Source: Streptomyces albospinus
Lineage (GTDB): Bacteria; Actinomycetota; Actinomycetes; Streptomycetales; Streptomycetaceae
Assembly: GCF_014648695.1 (NCBI RefSeq)
Contig: NZ_BMRP01000006.1
Coordinates: forward strand, 1-38,804
Direction of reading: 5' to 3'
DNA: 38,804 bases
Shown: in pieces, positions 6,174 through 13,660 of the stretch
How the letters are laid out: every line of letters starts with the position of its first letter
Position numbering within the stretch: position 1 is the stretch's first letter
Program-made: the position numbers and the translations under genes
The notes under the pieces: generated by a model
Told to the model about the DNA's origin: nothing
Database searches by the model: none
Seen by the model: only the letters and a program-made list of their open reading frames with translations

Positions 6174-7871
6174 TTACTCGTTCCCGTAGAGACTGTTCAA
6201 GAGTGTGTCCGAGGCTCGGCTCAACGCCTCCTGGTGCGTGAAAGCGAGCTCGCCGACCTCATCCTTCTGGCGGAGAAAATCCCGGAAAGACTGGTGATAG
6301 ATCCGATAACGTGTCTGGGCTCGCTGATCCAATTCGATCTTATCTTTGTCCAGAAACTGGCCCCATTGATCGAGGGCGGTGCGAATGCGGAACTGGTCGG
6401 AAATGCCCGCGAACTCAGAGATGGCTCGTATGGTAAGTGGACCATCGATAGCGGTCAAGGCCATGAGTACAGGCAAATAGTCCTCCATCTTGCCACTTGA
6501 GCGCATGAGTCGCCACTGGTCCTCGTAATAATTCTCCAAGCCTCGTGGAATTTGGTTAGCGTCGTAGCGCCCGTGGATTACCTCGGGAATCACATGTCGC
6601 AGAAACATGAAATTGCCTTCAGACCGATCAGTCAGTAGGTTGACGAAATCATCAGTCGTCAGTCGCTCGGTAGTGATGAAGGCGCTCGCCCGGCTCGCGG
6701 CGGCGCGCACGTACTCGCGAATGTCGGCGAGGTTCTCCTCTGAGCTGGCTTCGATGTTCAGTGAGAGCTGCTCGCAGTCGATGCGCAATTGCACCGGGGA
6801 GGCCTCCCGGAAGGTGGCGAAGATGTACGTCCTACGCGGCAGCAGAGTAGGCAGGAAGAGCACGTTGGCCAGTTCATGGTCCGATGTATCGGCTTCGTCG
6901 AGGCCGTCGACCACGATGACGCATCGCTCGCCGTCCCGCAGCCGATTCGACACCTGGTCCAGCAGGGCTGATAGGAACCCCGCGTCCCGACCGGTGTCCG
7001 GCGGGAGATCCGTGAACGGCAGACTGTAGGCCGCAATAATTTGAGCACATACGCTGCGCAGGAACATATCGGCGCGGTTTATGCCCTCGGCTCGGACATT
7101 GAAGTGATGAATATGGCCGGTCCTACGGACCAACTCGGCCGCCACTGCCGTCTTACCCAGTCCTGGCTTCGCCCGCACGAGGAAGTATCCGCGCGTATTT
7201 TCCTGTGTGAACCTCTCAAACGCTTCGAACACGAAGGCACGCCCCACAAAGCCTTGGGTCCGCTCGTTGATCAGGCATGTCCACGATCTGACGTGGGCAG
7301 AGAGCGCGGGGCGAGCCGCTCGAATCGTATCGGTAAGCTCGGCGAGATGGCTATCGGCGAGCTCGGTTAGATTAGACAGACTCTCAACCAACTGCTCCAA
7401 CGAACCGGTAGAAGTCGCGGCTTCCTCAGCTATGGCATCGAGTGATTGTTGTGCGAAAACTGGGCGGAACAACTCCTCGTCCCGTAGTTCGGTATGGAGC
7501 AATTCCAGCAGCGCGCCCGCCTCCGCGTTCAGATCCGCAGTAACCGGCTCTTCCATCGTCGCACGCCAGTGCTCAGCGAGTACGGCGGGATCCGGAGTAG
7601 CATCGTGGCGCAGCACTTTACCGAGTTCGGCTGTGACCTCGTCCTTCGACAGGGGGCCACGTCGAGCGAGTAGTGGCCTTGCGAGGGTGAGTCGCTGCTC
7701 AGTTTCGCAATAGCGTTCGATCGCTCTGCCGAGTGCACGCTGGAAGGCCTTTTTGGACGGGTCTCGCTTGAGTTTCTCCCAGGTGGCGCCAGTGACTTTC
7801 CCGGACAGTGAGCTAAGCGCCCCGGACGCAGCTGCCTTGAGCAGCGCACCGATCACAACCTCAGTGACCAT
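6174..7871 (-). CDS. NACHT/STAND-type P-loop ATPase
   Basis: It is 565 residues from ATG 7871, preceded by GGGGGA about five bases upstream. The frame stays open to an ATG at 8093, which lacks a ribosome site; the family-typical N-terminus (MVTEVVIGALLKAAASGAL) favours 7871. Residues 1-200 form a helical N-terminal domain with KAFQRALGRAIERY and FRPVFAQQSLDAI. Walker A AKPGLGKT lies near 234-241 and Walker B VIVVDGLDEAD near 318-328, the D-D/E pattern of NACHT domains. Winged-helix and arm helices follow. The gene ends in TAA immediately before, and in frame with, the ATG of the WD40 gene. STAND ATPases oligomerise on ligand binding and many act in antiphage defence; here that is inference. 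No known effector domain is seen. Confidence 0.88.
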   Translation of the reverse strand: MVTEVVIGALLKAAASGALSSLSGKVTGATWEKLKRDPSKKAFQRALGRAIERYCETEQRLTLARPLLARRGPLSKDEVTAELGKVLRHDATPDPAVLAEHWRATMEEPVTADLNAEAGALLELLHTELRDEELFRPVFAQQSLDAIAEEAATSTGSLEQLVESLSNLTELADSHLAELTDTIRAARPALSAHVRSWTCLINERTQGFVGRAFVFEAFERFTQENTRGYFLVRAKPGLGKTAVAAELVRRTGHIHHFNVRAEGINRADMFLRSVCAQIIAAYSLPFTDLPPDTGRDAGFLSALLDQVSNRLRDGERCVIVVDGLDEADTSDHELANVLFLPTLLPRRTYIFATFREASPVQLRIDCEQLSLNIEASSEENLADIREYVRAAASRASAFITTERLTTDDFVNLLTDRSEGNFMFLRHVIPEVIHGRYDANQIPRGLENYYEDQWRLMRSSGKMEDYLPVLMALTAIDGPLTIRAISEFAGISDQFRIRTALDQWGQFLDKDKIELDQRAQTRYRIYHQSFRDFLRQKDEVGELAFTHQEALSRASDTLLNSLYGNE

Positions 7872-8237
7872 GCGGTCCCCCGGTTCCCGACCGTTCTCGA
7901 CGAATGCGGTGATGTCAATGCTTGGCTCCTCTCCACACTGCCATGCCTCGGTCAATTCGGCTATAGGAGTCCCGACGTATAGAGGGAGGAAAAGCCGCCG
8001 AGTCGCGAAGTGGGTGGCGACCCTGCAGTACCAGGTGTCCCAGTGAGGTACGCGGAGCACCGCCCCAGCCACGACGTGCCCCTTCTCTGGCATCAGGTGG
8101 CTGATTGCTGTGCGCGCGGAACGGGCGCCGGCCGGGCTGGAGCGGGGCGGAGACAGGAGCGCAGGCCCGGACGGGGGCCGGGCCGCGCGCGGCGAGCGGG
8201 ACGCGAGCCGCCTTGAACTCGTAGAGAAAGTTGTTAC
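7872..8237. other. Region upstream of the ATPase gene
   Basis: The ATPase frame is open up to 8093, so an N-terminal extension of 74 residues is possible but lacks a ribosome site. A TTGACA box reads on the minus strand at 7918-7913, about 42 bases before ATG 7871, and could be a -35 element. The part from 8094 to 8237 is very GC-rich and shows no gene. Confidence 0.4.
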
Positions 8238-9332
8238 TCAGGCTCTGGATGGGATGTGCCAGAGCGGGGCTTGGTACTGCTCCGGGCGGCTGCTGAGCAG
8301 TAGCGCCCTGAGGTCCTGGCGCTGGTTGCCGCTGAGACCGAAAGCTTCGGTGAGTCGGCGGAACGTCGTGTGCGTGATTCCCCGGCCTCCGACATTGGCC
8401 TCGAACTCGTCGAGCTGGTGGAGTACGGCTTCCGGGTCGAGCTTCTGGGTGGGCTGGCTGCCGAGCCAACTGGCTTTGTTGCGTTCGTAGTCGATTTCGG
8501 AGAAGCCGCAGATCTCGCGGCTGTGCTGCTCTACCTGGTGCAGGTTCTCCGTTGCGAGGATGGCGCGGGCGAGCTGGTTGCGGTTGAGGGCCTCGTCGAG
8601 GTCGGCCTCGTACACGAGTGGGCCTTCGTCGGTGAGTGGGACCGGCAGTCCGGCGTCCCGTACTTCGCACAGTCCGCGGGTGCCTCGTGCTGCGGCGGCA
8701 AGCATGGCCGTTGCCTCAGAGGGGTGCCATTCCAGTACCGAGCTGACGGGGGTGACGTGCTCGGCGGTGAGCGTCAGGGCAACAGGTCCCAGGCGGTCGC
8801 GTAGGGCGTCGGCGGGGATTTCGCCGTCGAGGCCGGGGCCGGCGACCAGGAGCCGTACGGGGAAGTTGAGTTCGCAGCATGCTGCGAGGGTGAGGGCGTC
8901 GGCGAGGGGGCTGCGGAGTGTGGGTTCGTCGCCCTGGGCGAGGATGTCGCCGCCGACGTCCAGGAGGTCGACGGAGTCCGGATCCAAATGCTGGATGAGC
9001 TCTTCGAGTTGGCGAACCATGCCCTCGGCGCCATGGTGCGGATCGATGAGCGCGAAGGTCTGCGGGAGCTCTGCGGCCAGCCTGGGAAGCGTAGAGCCCG
9101 CGGGAGCAATCGGTGTCGCGTCGGCAGGAACCGTCTGGACGCTGCGGGTGAGGGGGCGGAGGCCGGTGAAGTTGGCCGGTCCTCTTGGCCCCGGAACGGG
9201 GTCGATCAGGAGACGGTCCCACGCGTAGGTGAGAACCACCGCCGAGGTCTCGCCACCATAGAGGGCGGCGTCCAGCATCGCAGCGGCGACAGCGTCGCCG
9301 CCTCCTCCCGCTGCCACGATCAAGCGCGTCAC
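8238..9332 (-). CDS. DUF1152 family protein
   Basis: This is a 364-residue protein from the GTG at 9332; a GTG at 9365 adds 11 residues but lies inside the operator, so the shorter form is preferred. It starts with a Gly-rich strand-loop (LIVAAGGGGDAVAAAML) resembling a nucleotide-binding loop. It has a conserved LLDVGGDILAQGDEPTLRSP block near residue 135, the hallmark of DUF1152. There is no membrane segment. The molecular function of DUF1152 is not established. The gene diverges from the GntR regulator at 9415 across shared operators, so that regulator probably controls it. Such genes accompany regulators in several Streptomyces integrative elements (from memory). Confidence 0.85.
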   Translation of the reverse strand: MTRLIVAAGGGGDAVAAAMLDAALYGGETSAVVLTYAWDRLLIDPVPGPRGPANFTGLRPLTRSVQTVPADATPIAPAGSTLPRLAAELPQTFALIDPHHGAEGMVRQLEELIQHLDPDSVDLLDVGGDILAQGDEPTLRSPLADALTLAACCELNFPVRLLVAGPGLDGEIPADALRDRLGPVALTLTAEHVTPVSSVLEWHPSEATAMLAAAARGTRGLCEVRDAGLPVPLTDEGPLVYEADLDEALNRNQLARAILATENLHQVEQHSREICGFSEIDYERNKASWLGSQPTQKLDPEAVLHQLDEFEANVGGRGITHTTFRRLTEAFGLSGNQRQDLRALLLSSRPEQYQAPLWHIPSRA

Positions 9333-9358
9333 GTGCGCCAGCGTACGGGCTGCTGTAC

Positions 9359-9397
9359 TAGCCACTCACTCTATAGTGGCTAGAGGTAATAGCCACT
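9359..9397. promoter_or_regulatory. Divergent operator cluster for the first GntR regulator
   Basis: TAGCCACT (9359-9366), AGTGGCTA (9375-9382) and TAGCCACT (9390-9397) alternate in orientation with 7-8 nt spacing. They cover the region between the DUF1152 gene and the GntR gene and overlap a TATAGT -10-like box (9372-9377). The same word recurs after the GntR gene (10193-10232). Confidence 0.75.
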
Positions 9398-9414
9398 TAG
9401 GGAAGGGGGAGCAG

Positions 9415-10155
9415 ATGCCGAAGATCGAAGAAACCCAGCCCAAGTACCTTCAGATCGCGCACCACATTCGCGATCAGATCCTGCGGGGCGACTTGCGGCC
9501 TGGTGACGAGGTGCCGTCGGAACGTCAACTGGCGGCGGATTGGGGCGTATCGCGGCCGACGGCCGCACGCTCGCTGGAAGCCCTGCGGCATCAGGGGCTG
9601 GTCGAGAAGCGGCAGGGGTCGGGCACTTACGTGCGGGGCCTGGCGGTCAACCGCCGTGCTCGTGAGCTGTACGGGCGGGCCAAGCAGACCGGAAAGATCT
9701 ACACGCCCGGCGAGTACGCAGTGATCACATCAGCGGGCTGGCTTGAGGCGCCGGGCTACGTGGCGGAGTCGCTGAACCTGGCGGCCGGCGCCTGTGCGGT
9801 GCACCGTCGGCGGGTCACCAAGAACGAGTCCGGCCCCATCACGCTCTCCACCTCCTGGTTCGGCCGCGACGTAGGCGAGCGCGCGCCAAAGCTCCTGGAT
9901 CCCGATCGGATCCAGGAGGGGACGCTGATGTATGTCGAGACCATGACGGGGCGTCAAGGCAGCTACGCCGAGGACCGGATGTGCGCCCGCCTCGCGACCG
10001 ATGACGAGGCGGCCGACCTGGAACTGGAGCCGGGCTCTGCGGTGCTGATCGTCCATCACGTCGTCTATGACCTGCAAGATCGCCCCCTGGAGTTCGCCGA
10101 AGCGACGTATCCGCCCGGCCGTTGGGCGTTCGAGCAGGGGTACCCGATCGGGTAG
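9415..10155 (+). CDS. GntR-family regulator with UTRA domain (KorSA-like)
   Basis: This is 246 residues from ATG 9415, after GGAAGGGGGA. A nearer-upstream GTG (9376) lies inside the operator and is rejected. Residues 8-75 are a GntR winged helix (YLQIAHHIRDQILRGDLRPG, then VPSERQLAADWGVSRPTAARSL). Residues about 95-240 form a UTRA ligand-binding domain of the HutC subfamily (YVETMTGRQGSYAEDRMCAR, ELEPGSAVLIVHHVVYD). In pSAM2-type elements KorSA, also GntR-type, represses replication and transfer genes. Here repeated TAGCCACT/AGTGGCTA operators lie before and after the gene, which indicates autoregulation and control of DUF1152 and the downstream genes (inference). Confidence 0.92.
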   Translation: MPKIEETQPKYLQIAHHIRDQILRGDLRPGDEVPSERQLAADWGVSRPTAARSLEALRHQGLVEKRQGSGTYVRGLAVNRRARELYGRAKQTGKIYTPGEYAVITSAGWLEAPGYVAESLNLAAGACAVHRRRVTKNESGPITLSTSWFGRDVGERAPKLLDPDRIQEGTLMYVETMTGRQGSYAEDRMCARLATDDEAADLELEPGSAVLIVHHVVYDLQDRPLEFAEATYPPGRWAFEQGYPIG

Positions 10156-10192
10156 AAGCCTTGATTCTCTGGCCGAAACGCTTGCGGCCCCA

Positions 10193-10238
10193 AGTGGCTA
10201 ATGCCACTATCCAGTAAGTGGCTAAGGCCACTTACTGG
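10193..10238. promoter_or_regulatory. Second operator cluster of the first GntR regulator
   Basis: AGTGGCTA at 10193-10200 is followed by GCCACT. Then a palindrome at 10211-10238 has perfect 12-nt arms (CCAGTAAGTGGC / GCCACTTACTGG) around TAAG. It sits 16-61 bases upstream of the small zinc-finger gene, which suggests repression of the zinc-finger/HATPase unit by the regulator just upstream. Confidence 0.75.
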
Positions 10239-10253
10239 GAAGGGGGCACGGGC

Positions 10254-10433
10254 GTGAGTCGGACACGTGCGGAGTCACAACACGTCGCCGCGGCCGCGTG
10301 TCGTGAATGCCGAGGCCGAGGCTGGAAGCGGGTCGGCTCCCGCTCGGCCTTGGCAACCTCCGCGGCTGATGCTCGCGTCCGCGCTACATCCAAGCGGCGC
10401 TGTCTGGACTGCGACGGCACCGGTAGGGAGTAG
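10254..10433 (+). CDS. Mini DnaJ-type CxxCxGxG zinc-finger protein
   Basis: This is 59 residues from GTG 10254, with GAAGGGGG about seven bases upstream. Two CxxC motifs, CRECRGRGW and CLDCDGTGRE, match the CxxCxGxG repeat of the DnaJ cysteine-rich region and could together hold one zinc ion. The rest is basic and Ala/Ser-rich. No J domain is present. It ends seven bases before the HATPase gene, so the two are probably co-transcribed. Similar tiny proteins in conjugative elements have no established role; nucleic-acid binding is possible. The longer frame beginning inside the operator is not needed. Confidence 0.65.
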   Translation: MSRTRAESQHVAAAACRECRGRGWKRVGSRSALATSAADARVRATSKRRCLDCDGTGRE

Positions 10434-10439
10434 GACGGG

Positions 10440-10883
10440 ATGAACGACGTCACTGGGGGCTCCGAGGGCTCGGGGGTTGAGCCCGTGCACATCGGCGCCA
10501 TGACTTTGTATCCAGTACCCGAGTCGGTGGCACGGGCTCGGCGCTGGTTCAGGAAGTTCACAGATCCGCATGAGCTCGTCTGCTCGGTGGACGATTGCGT
10601 ATTGATGATCTCCGAGCTGGTCACCAACGCTGTCCTCTACGGGGAGGCGGAGGAATCCTGGCGGGTGCGCGTGGAGTGGTGGCGCGTCGGTGAAGCGCTG
10701 CGGGTGGACGTGCACAACCCCGGCTTTCCCGCGAAGGTTCGCATGCGAGAGGCAGCCGCTGATGAGGCGCACGGACGGGGCCTGCGTCTTGTCGATGCGC
10801 TGGCGGACTCGTGGAGCGCCGGCCCCAGTCACTTCGGTGGAACAGTGGTGTCGTTCTCGGTCGATGAGGCTTGGAAACCTTGA
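10440..10883 (+). CDS. ATP-binding HATPase_c protein (RsbW/SpoIIAB-like)
   Basis: This is 147 residues from ATG 10440. It has a GHKL ATPase fold: N box ISELVTNAVLYGE (about 60-72), G1-like box VDVHNPGFP (about 91-99) and G2 box HGRGLRLVDALADSW (about 115-129). The family contains anti-sigma-factor kinases such as RsbW, and Streptomyces has many of unknown target. No sigma factor or anti-anti-sigma factor adjoins it. It lies in the element's regulatory block between two GntR genes, which suggests it links element behaviour to host stress or development (inference). Confidence 0.88.
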   Translation: MNDVTGGSEGSGVEPVHIGAMTLYPVPESVARARRWFRKFTDPHELVCSVDDCVLMISELVTNAVLYGEAEESWRVRVEWWRVGEALRVDVHNPGFPAKVRMREAAADEAHGRGLRLVDALADSWSAGPSHFGGTVVSFSVDEAWKP

Positions 10884-10950
10884 TGGGCATGGGCTCCGCG
10901 TTGCTCACGGGGGCATGGGTATGCCTTGTCTACTCATTTGGGTAGTCTGG

Positions 10951-10965
10951 TTGACAGGTTGACTT
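10951..10965. promoter_or_regulatory. Operator of the second GntR regulator (5' side)
   Basis: TTGACAGGTTGACTT lies 25 bases before the second GntR gene. Its reverse complement recurs with one mismatch at 11800-11814, beyond the other end of the gene. TTGACA may also be a -35 box. Confidence 0.6.
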
Positions 10966-10990
10966 GGCGGATGTGAGTAGGCGGCGGGCT

Positions 10991-11719
10991 ATGGCGTACG
11001 AAGTGGCTGCACCGAAGTATGTGCGGCTTGCGCAGACGCTCCAGGGTCGTATCGAAGACGGCACATACCCGCCCGGGACTCTCGTGCCGAGCGAAAATCA
11101 GTTGGTCCAAGCCTTCGGCATGTCTCGCCCGACCGTCGTTCGGGCTCTTGAACTCCTCAAGCGGGATGGCTGGCTGGAGTCCCGGCAGGGCTACGGCACG
11201 ATCGTTCGCGGTCGCCCCGAAGTGGTCGAGCAGAAGGATCAGCGGGGGCGTGACGCGCTGGAGCGGGACGAGTCGGCTTCATCCGGTCGCCTCGTCCAGG
11301 TCGAGCAGGTGCCCATTCCTCCGCGGGTGGCCTCGATTCTCGGTGTGCCCAAGCGAGCCAAGGTGCTCGTCCGGCGGCTGCTGGTCGAGGATGAAGGTGA
11401 GCCGGTGGAGCTGGCTTCCTCGTACTTCCCGGCCGACCTGGTCGACGGTACGGACCTTGCCGACGCGGCTGCGTTGACCGAGGGGCTGCGGGCGCATGTC
11501 GAGTCTCGTAAGCGCGTGCGCTTCGACCATGTCACCGAGCGCGTCTCGGCTCGTCTGCCAAGCAAGGAAGAGGCTGAACTTCTGGCCCTTCCGAAAGGCG
11601 AGCCGGTGCTCAGCGTGCTGGTCGTCGCCTGCGATGTCTCGGGGCAGGCTCTACAGGTCACCGATGTGCTGCTGCCTGGCGATCGTCAGGAGCTCGAAGA
11701 CACCTACCGCCTGGGCTAG
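10991..11719 (+). CDS. Second GntR-family regulator with UTRA domain
   Basis: This is 242 residues from ATG 10991; TTG 10964 and GTG 10973 are in-frame alternatives, and the ribosome site is poor for all. The N-terminal winged helix reads YVRLAQTLQGRIEDGTYPPG, then VPSENQLVQAFGMSRPTVVRAL. A UTRA domain (about 85-235) follows, with VRRLLVEDEGEPVELASSYF and RLPSKEEAELLALPKGEPVL. It is only distantly similar to the GntR protein at 9415. Its flanking motif (TTGAC-type words at 10951, 11761 and 11800) differs from that of the first regulator, so the two probably have separate targets; this one is placed to control the transfer operon from 11849. Confidence 0.9.
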   Translation: MAYEVAAPKYVRLAQTLQGRIEDGTYPPGTLVPSENQLVQAFGMSRPTVVRALELLKRDGWLESRQGYGTIVRGRPEVVEQKDQRGRDALERDESASSGRLVQVEQVPIPPRVASILGVPKRAKVLVRRLLVEDEGEPVELASSYFPADLVDGTDLADAAALTEGLRAHVESRKRVRFDHVTERVSARLPSKEEAELLALPKGEPVLSVLVVACDVSGQALQVTDVLLPGDRQELEDTYRLG

Positions 11720-11760
11720 TTCACTTGCCAGCCGACGGGTCGGCGCTCCATCGGAATCAC

Positions 11761-11814
11761 TTGACAAGTCAACCGGGCTTCCCTAACTTCGAACTTGCTA
11801 AGTCAACCTGTCAG
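11761..11814 (+). promoter_or_regulatory. Promoter-operator of the transfer operon
   Basis: TTGACA (11761-11766), a 17-nt spacer and TAACTT (11784-11789) form a plausible sigma-70 promoter. The -35 lies in the palindrome TTGAC-AA-GTCAA (11761-11772). AAGTCAACCTGTCAG (11800-11814) is the inverse of the site before the second GntR gene. Repressor binding here would block the promoter. Confidence 0.65.
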
Positions 11815-11848
11815 GTTCGCTGACGGGTTCTCAACGAAGGGGAAATCT

Positions 11849-12199
11849 GTGCGTGTAATCCGTGTCGAGACCTCGTCCGCCGCGATCCTGATGACCGAGG
11901 CCCCGGAGCCCAAGGTCAAGGACCGTCAGACGGGCGAGATCGCGAAGGATGCCGTAAGCGGCGAAGCGCTGATGAAGATCGGCGTGGTCTACATCGACGA
12001 GGGAGAGTCGTCGCTGATCGCGGTGACCGTCCCCGAGAGCGGGGTTACCGACGGCCTGGTCGTCGGTGCACCTGTCTCCCTGCCGGGCCTCATCGCGCGG
12101 CCCTGGGAGAGCGTCTTCAACGGCCAGGCCCGTCACGGCATCGCCTACCGGGCCGCTGCGGTCGCTCCCGGCGCGTACTCGGCTGGGCAGGAGAGCTGA
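11849..12199 (+). CDS. Conserved AICE protein upstream of the translocase
   Basis: This is 116 residues from GTG 11849 with AAGGGGA about six bases upstream; the longer frame from 11795 runs through the operator and is rejected. It is a soluble, strand-rich protein (MRVIRVETSSAAILMTEAPE, then VVYIDEGESSLIAVTVPESG) with no known motif. Proteins like it precede the FtsK-type transfer gene in Streptomyces integrative elements (from memory). It ends five bases before the translocase gene and is the first gene of the apparent transfer-replication-integration operon. Confidence 0.75.
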   Translation: MRVIRVETSSAAILMTEAPEPKVKDRQTGEIAKDAVSGEALMKIGVVYIDEGESSLIAVTVPESGVTDGLVVGAPVSLPGLIARPWESVFNGQARHGIAYRAAAVAPGAYSAGQES

Positions 12200-12204
12200 T
12201 CTCC

Positions 12205-13578
12205 GTGCCCGACGTCATGACGCTGATGGAGCTGGGCGGGCCGCTCGCTGCAATAGGTGGAGCGGCCTACGCCAGGAAGGCACACCCGGCGGCCTACTGG
12301 TCAACCGTGGGACTTCCTCTGTCGGTTGTCCGACTGATGGCCTCGTACGGCTCGACCATGGACGCCTGCGGGCTGACCGTCGAGCCGTCCCGGCTGCGGG
12401 CCCTGGCCGTGCGAGCGACCACTCGTCGGGAGGTTCGTCCGGTGCCCCCGAGGCGGGGCGTTCCACGTCCCACCTCAACGGGGCTGCACGTCCGGATTCG
12501 GCTCGCTCCCGGCCAGGAGCCGGCGGACGTGGCGGCTTCGGCCGAGAGGCTGCGGCACGCCTGGGGCGTTCACGCCGTACATATTGTGAGCCTCAAACCG
12601 GGCGTCGTGGAACTGCGGTTGGTCGGCTTCGACGTGCTGCGCAAGGTGAAGATGCCTCGCCGGACCGGGAATGACCTGCTGACGGTGCCGGTGGCGCTCC
12701 GGGAGGACGCAACCGCGTTCGTCCGCGACTACCGGACAGTCCCGCACCAACTGGTGCTCGGGGCGACCCTGTCGGGCAAGTCGATGTTCCTGCGCAACCT
12801 GCTCACGGGGCTGGCCGCTCAGCCGGTGGCTCTGGTCGGGATCGACTGCAAGCGCGGTGTGGAGCTGGCTCCGTTCGCTCCTCGACTGTCTGCCCTGGCA
12901 ACGGAGCCGGATGAAGCCGCGAAGCTGCTGCCCGTTCTGGTGACGGAGATGGAGGACCGTTACGACCTGATCAAGGCCCGTCAGGGCATCGCGCCGAGCA
13001 CACCCGACGAAGAGATCACCTCGGACGTCTGGGGCCTGCCGGCGGACGAACGCCCGCACCCGATCGTGGTGTTCGTGGACGAGGTCGCCGAGCTGTTCCT
13101 CGTTGCCACCAGAAAGGACGAGGAGCGGCGCGACGAGATGGTGACCCAGCTGATCCGGCTCGCCCAGCTCGGTCGAGCCGCCGGCATCTACCTGGAAATC
13201 TGCGGACAACGCTTCGGCGCCGAGCTGGGCAAGGGCGCCACCATGCTCCGCGCTCAGCTCACCGGGCGCGTCTGCCACCGCGTGAACGACGAAGCCTCGG
13301 CAAAGATGGCGCTCGGCGATATCGCACCCGAAGCGGTCGGTGTCGCGTCGACCATCGCCACTGAGGTACCGGGCCTCGCTGTGGCCGGCGATTCCTCCGG
13401 CGGCTGGATCCGCATCCGTACCCCGTACCTCTCCCTCGCCGACGCTGCGGCCACCTGCCGTGAGACTGCCGAACTCGTACCCGACGTACCAACCCTGGAG
13501 CCCTTTCGGCCCCATGTACCGGCCCTGCCTGTGACGGCCCCCGTCACGTTGGCCAAGCCTCGGCCCGCCAACGGCTGA
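12205..13578 (+). CDS. FtsK/SpoIIIE-type conjugal DNA translocase (TraB/TraSA-like)
   Basis: This is 457 residues from GTG 12205. Walker A is GATLSGKS at 186-193 and Walker B PIVVFVDEV at 286-294, with an Arg/Gln-rich sensor region GIYLEICGQRFGAE near 327-340. This is the FtsK/SpoIIIE motor fold. In Streptomyces plasmids and AICEs a single protein of this kind pumps double-stranded DNA between hyphae after recognising short repeats in the clt locus. Upstream of the motor (residues 1-150) is one weakly hydrophobic N-terminal stretch (10-48). No obvious separate winged-helix domain follows the motor, so recognition may lie in the last 80 residues or differ. It is tightly linked to the genes on both sides. 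Confidence 0.92.
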   Translation: MPDVMTLMELGGPLAAIGGAAYARKAHPAAYWSTVGLPLSVVRLMASYGSTMDACGLTVEPSRLRALAVRATTRREVRPVPPRRGVPRPTSTGLHVRIRLAPGQEPADVAASAERLRHAWGVHAVHIVSLKPGVVELRLVGFDVLRKVKMPRRTGNDLLTVPVALREDATAFVRDYRTVPHQLVLGATLSGKSMFLRNLLTGLAAQPVALVGIDCKRGVELAPFAPRLSALATEPDEAAKLLPVLVTEMEDRYDLIKARQGIAPSTPDEEITSDVWGLPADERPHPIVVFVDEVAELFLVATRKDEERRDEMVTQLIRLAQLGRAAGIYLEICGQRFGAELGKGATMLRAQLTGRVCHRVNDEASAKMALGDIAPEAVGVASTIATEVPGLAVAGDSSGGWIRIRTPYLSLADAAATCRETAELVPDVPTLEPFRPHVPALPVTAPVTLAKPRPANG

Positions 13579-13660
13579 CCCACACCCGACCCCGGCCGGC
13601 GTGACCGCCTCGCGCCAAGTCCCTACCCCCGCCATGCCCGAAAGCGGAAGGAGTCGAGCC

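Noticed and set aside
7872..8093. Extension of the ATPase to ATG 8093, with a possible extra N-terminal effector segment
   Set aside because: No ribosome site at 8093, and the protein from 7871 already has the N-terminus expected of its family; kept only as an alternative.
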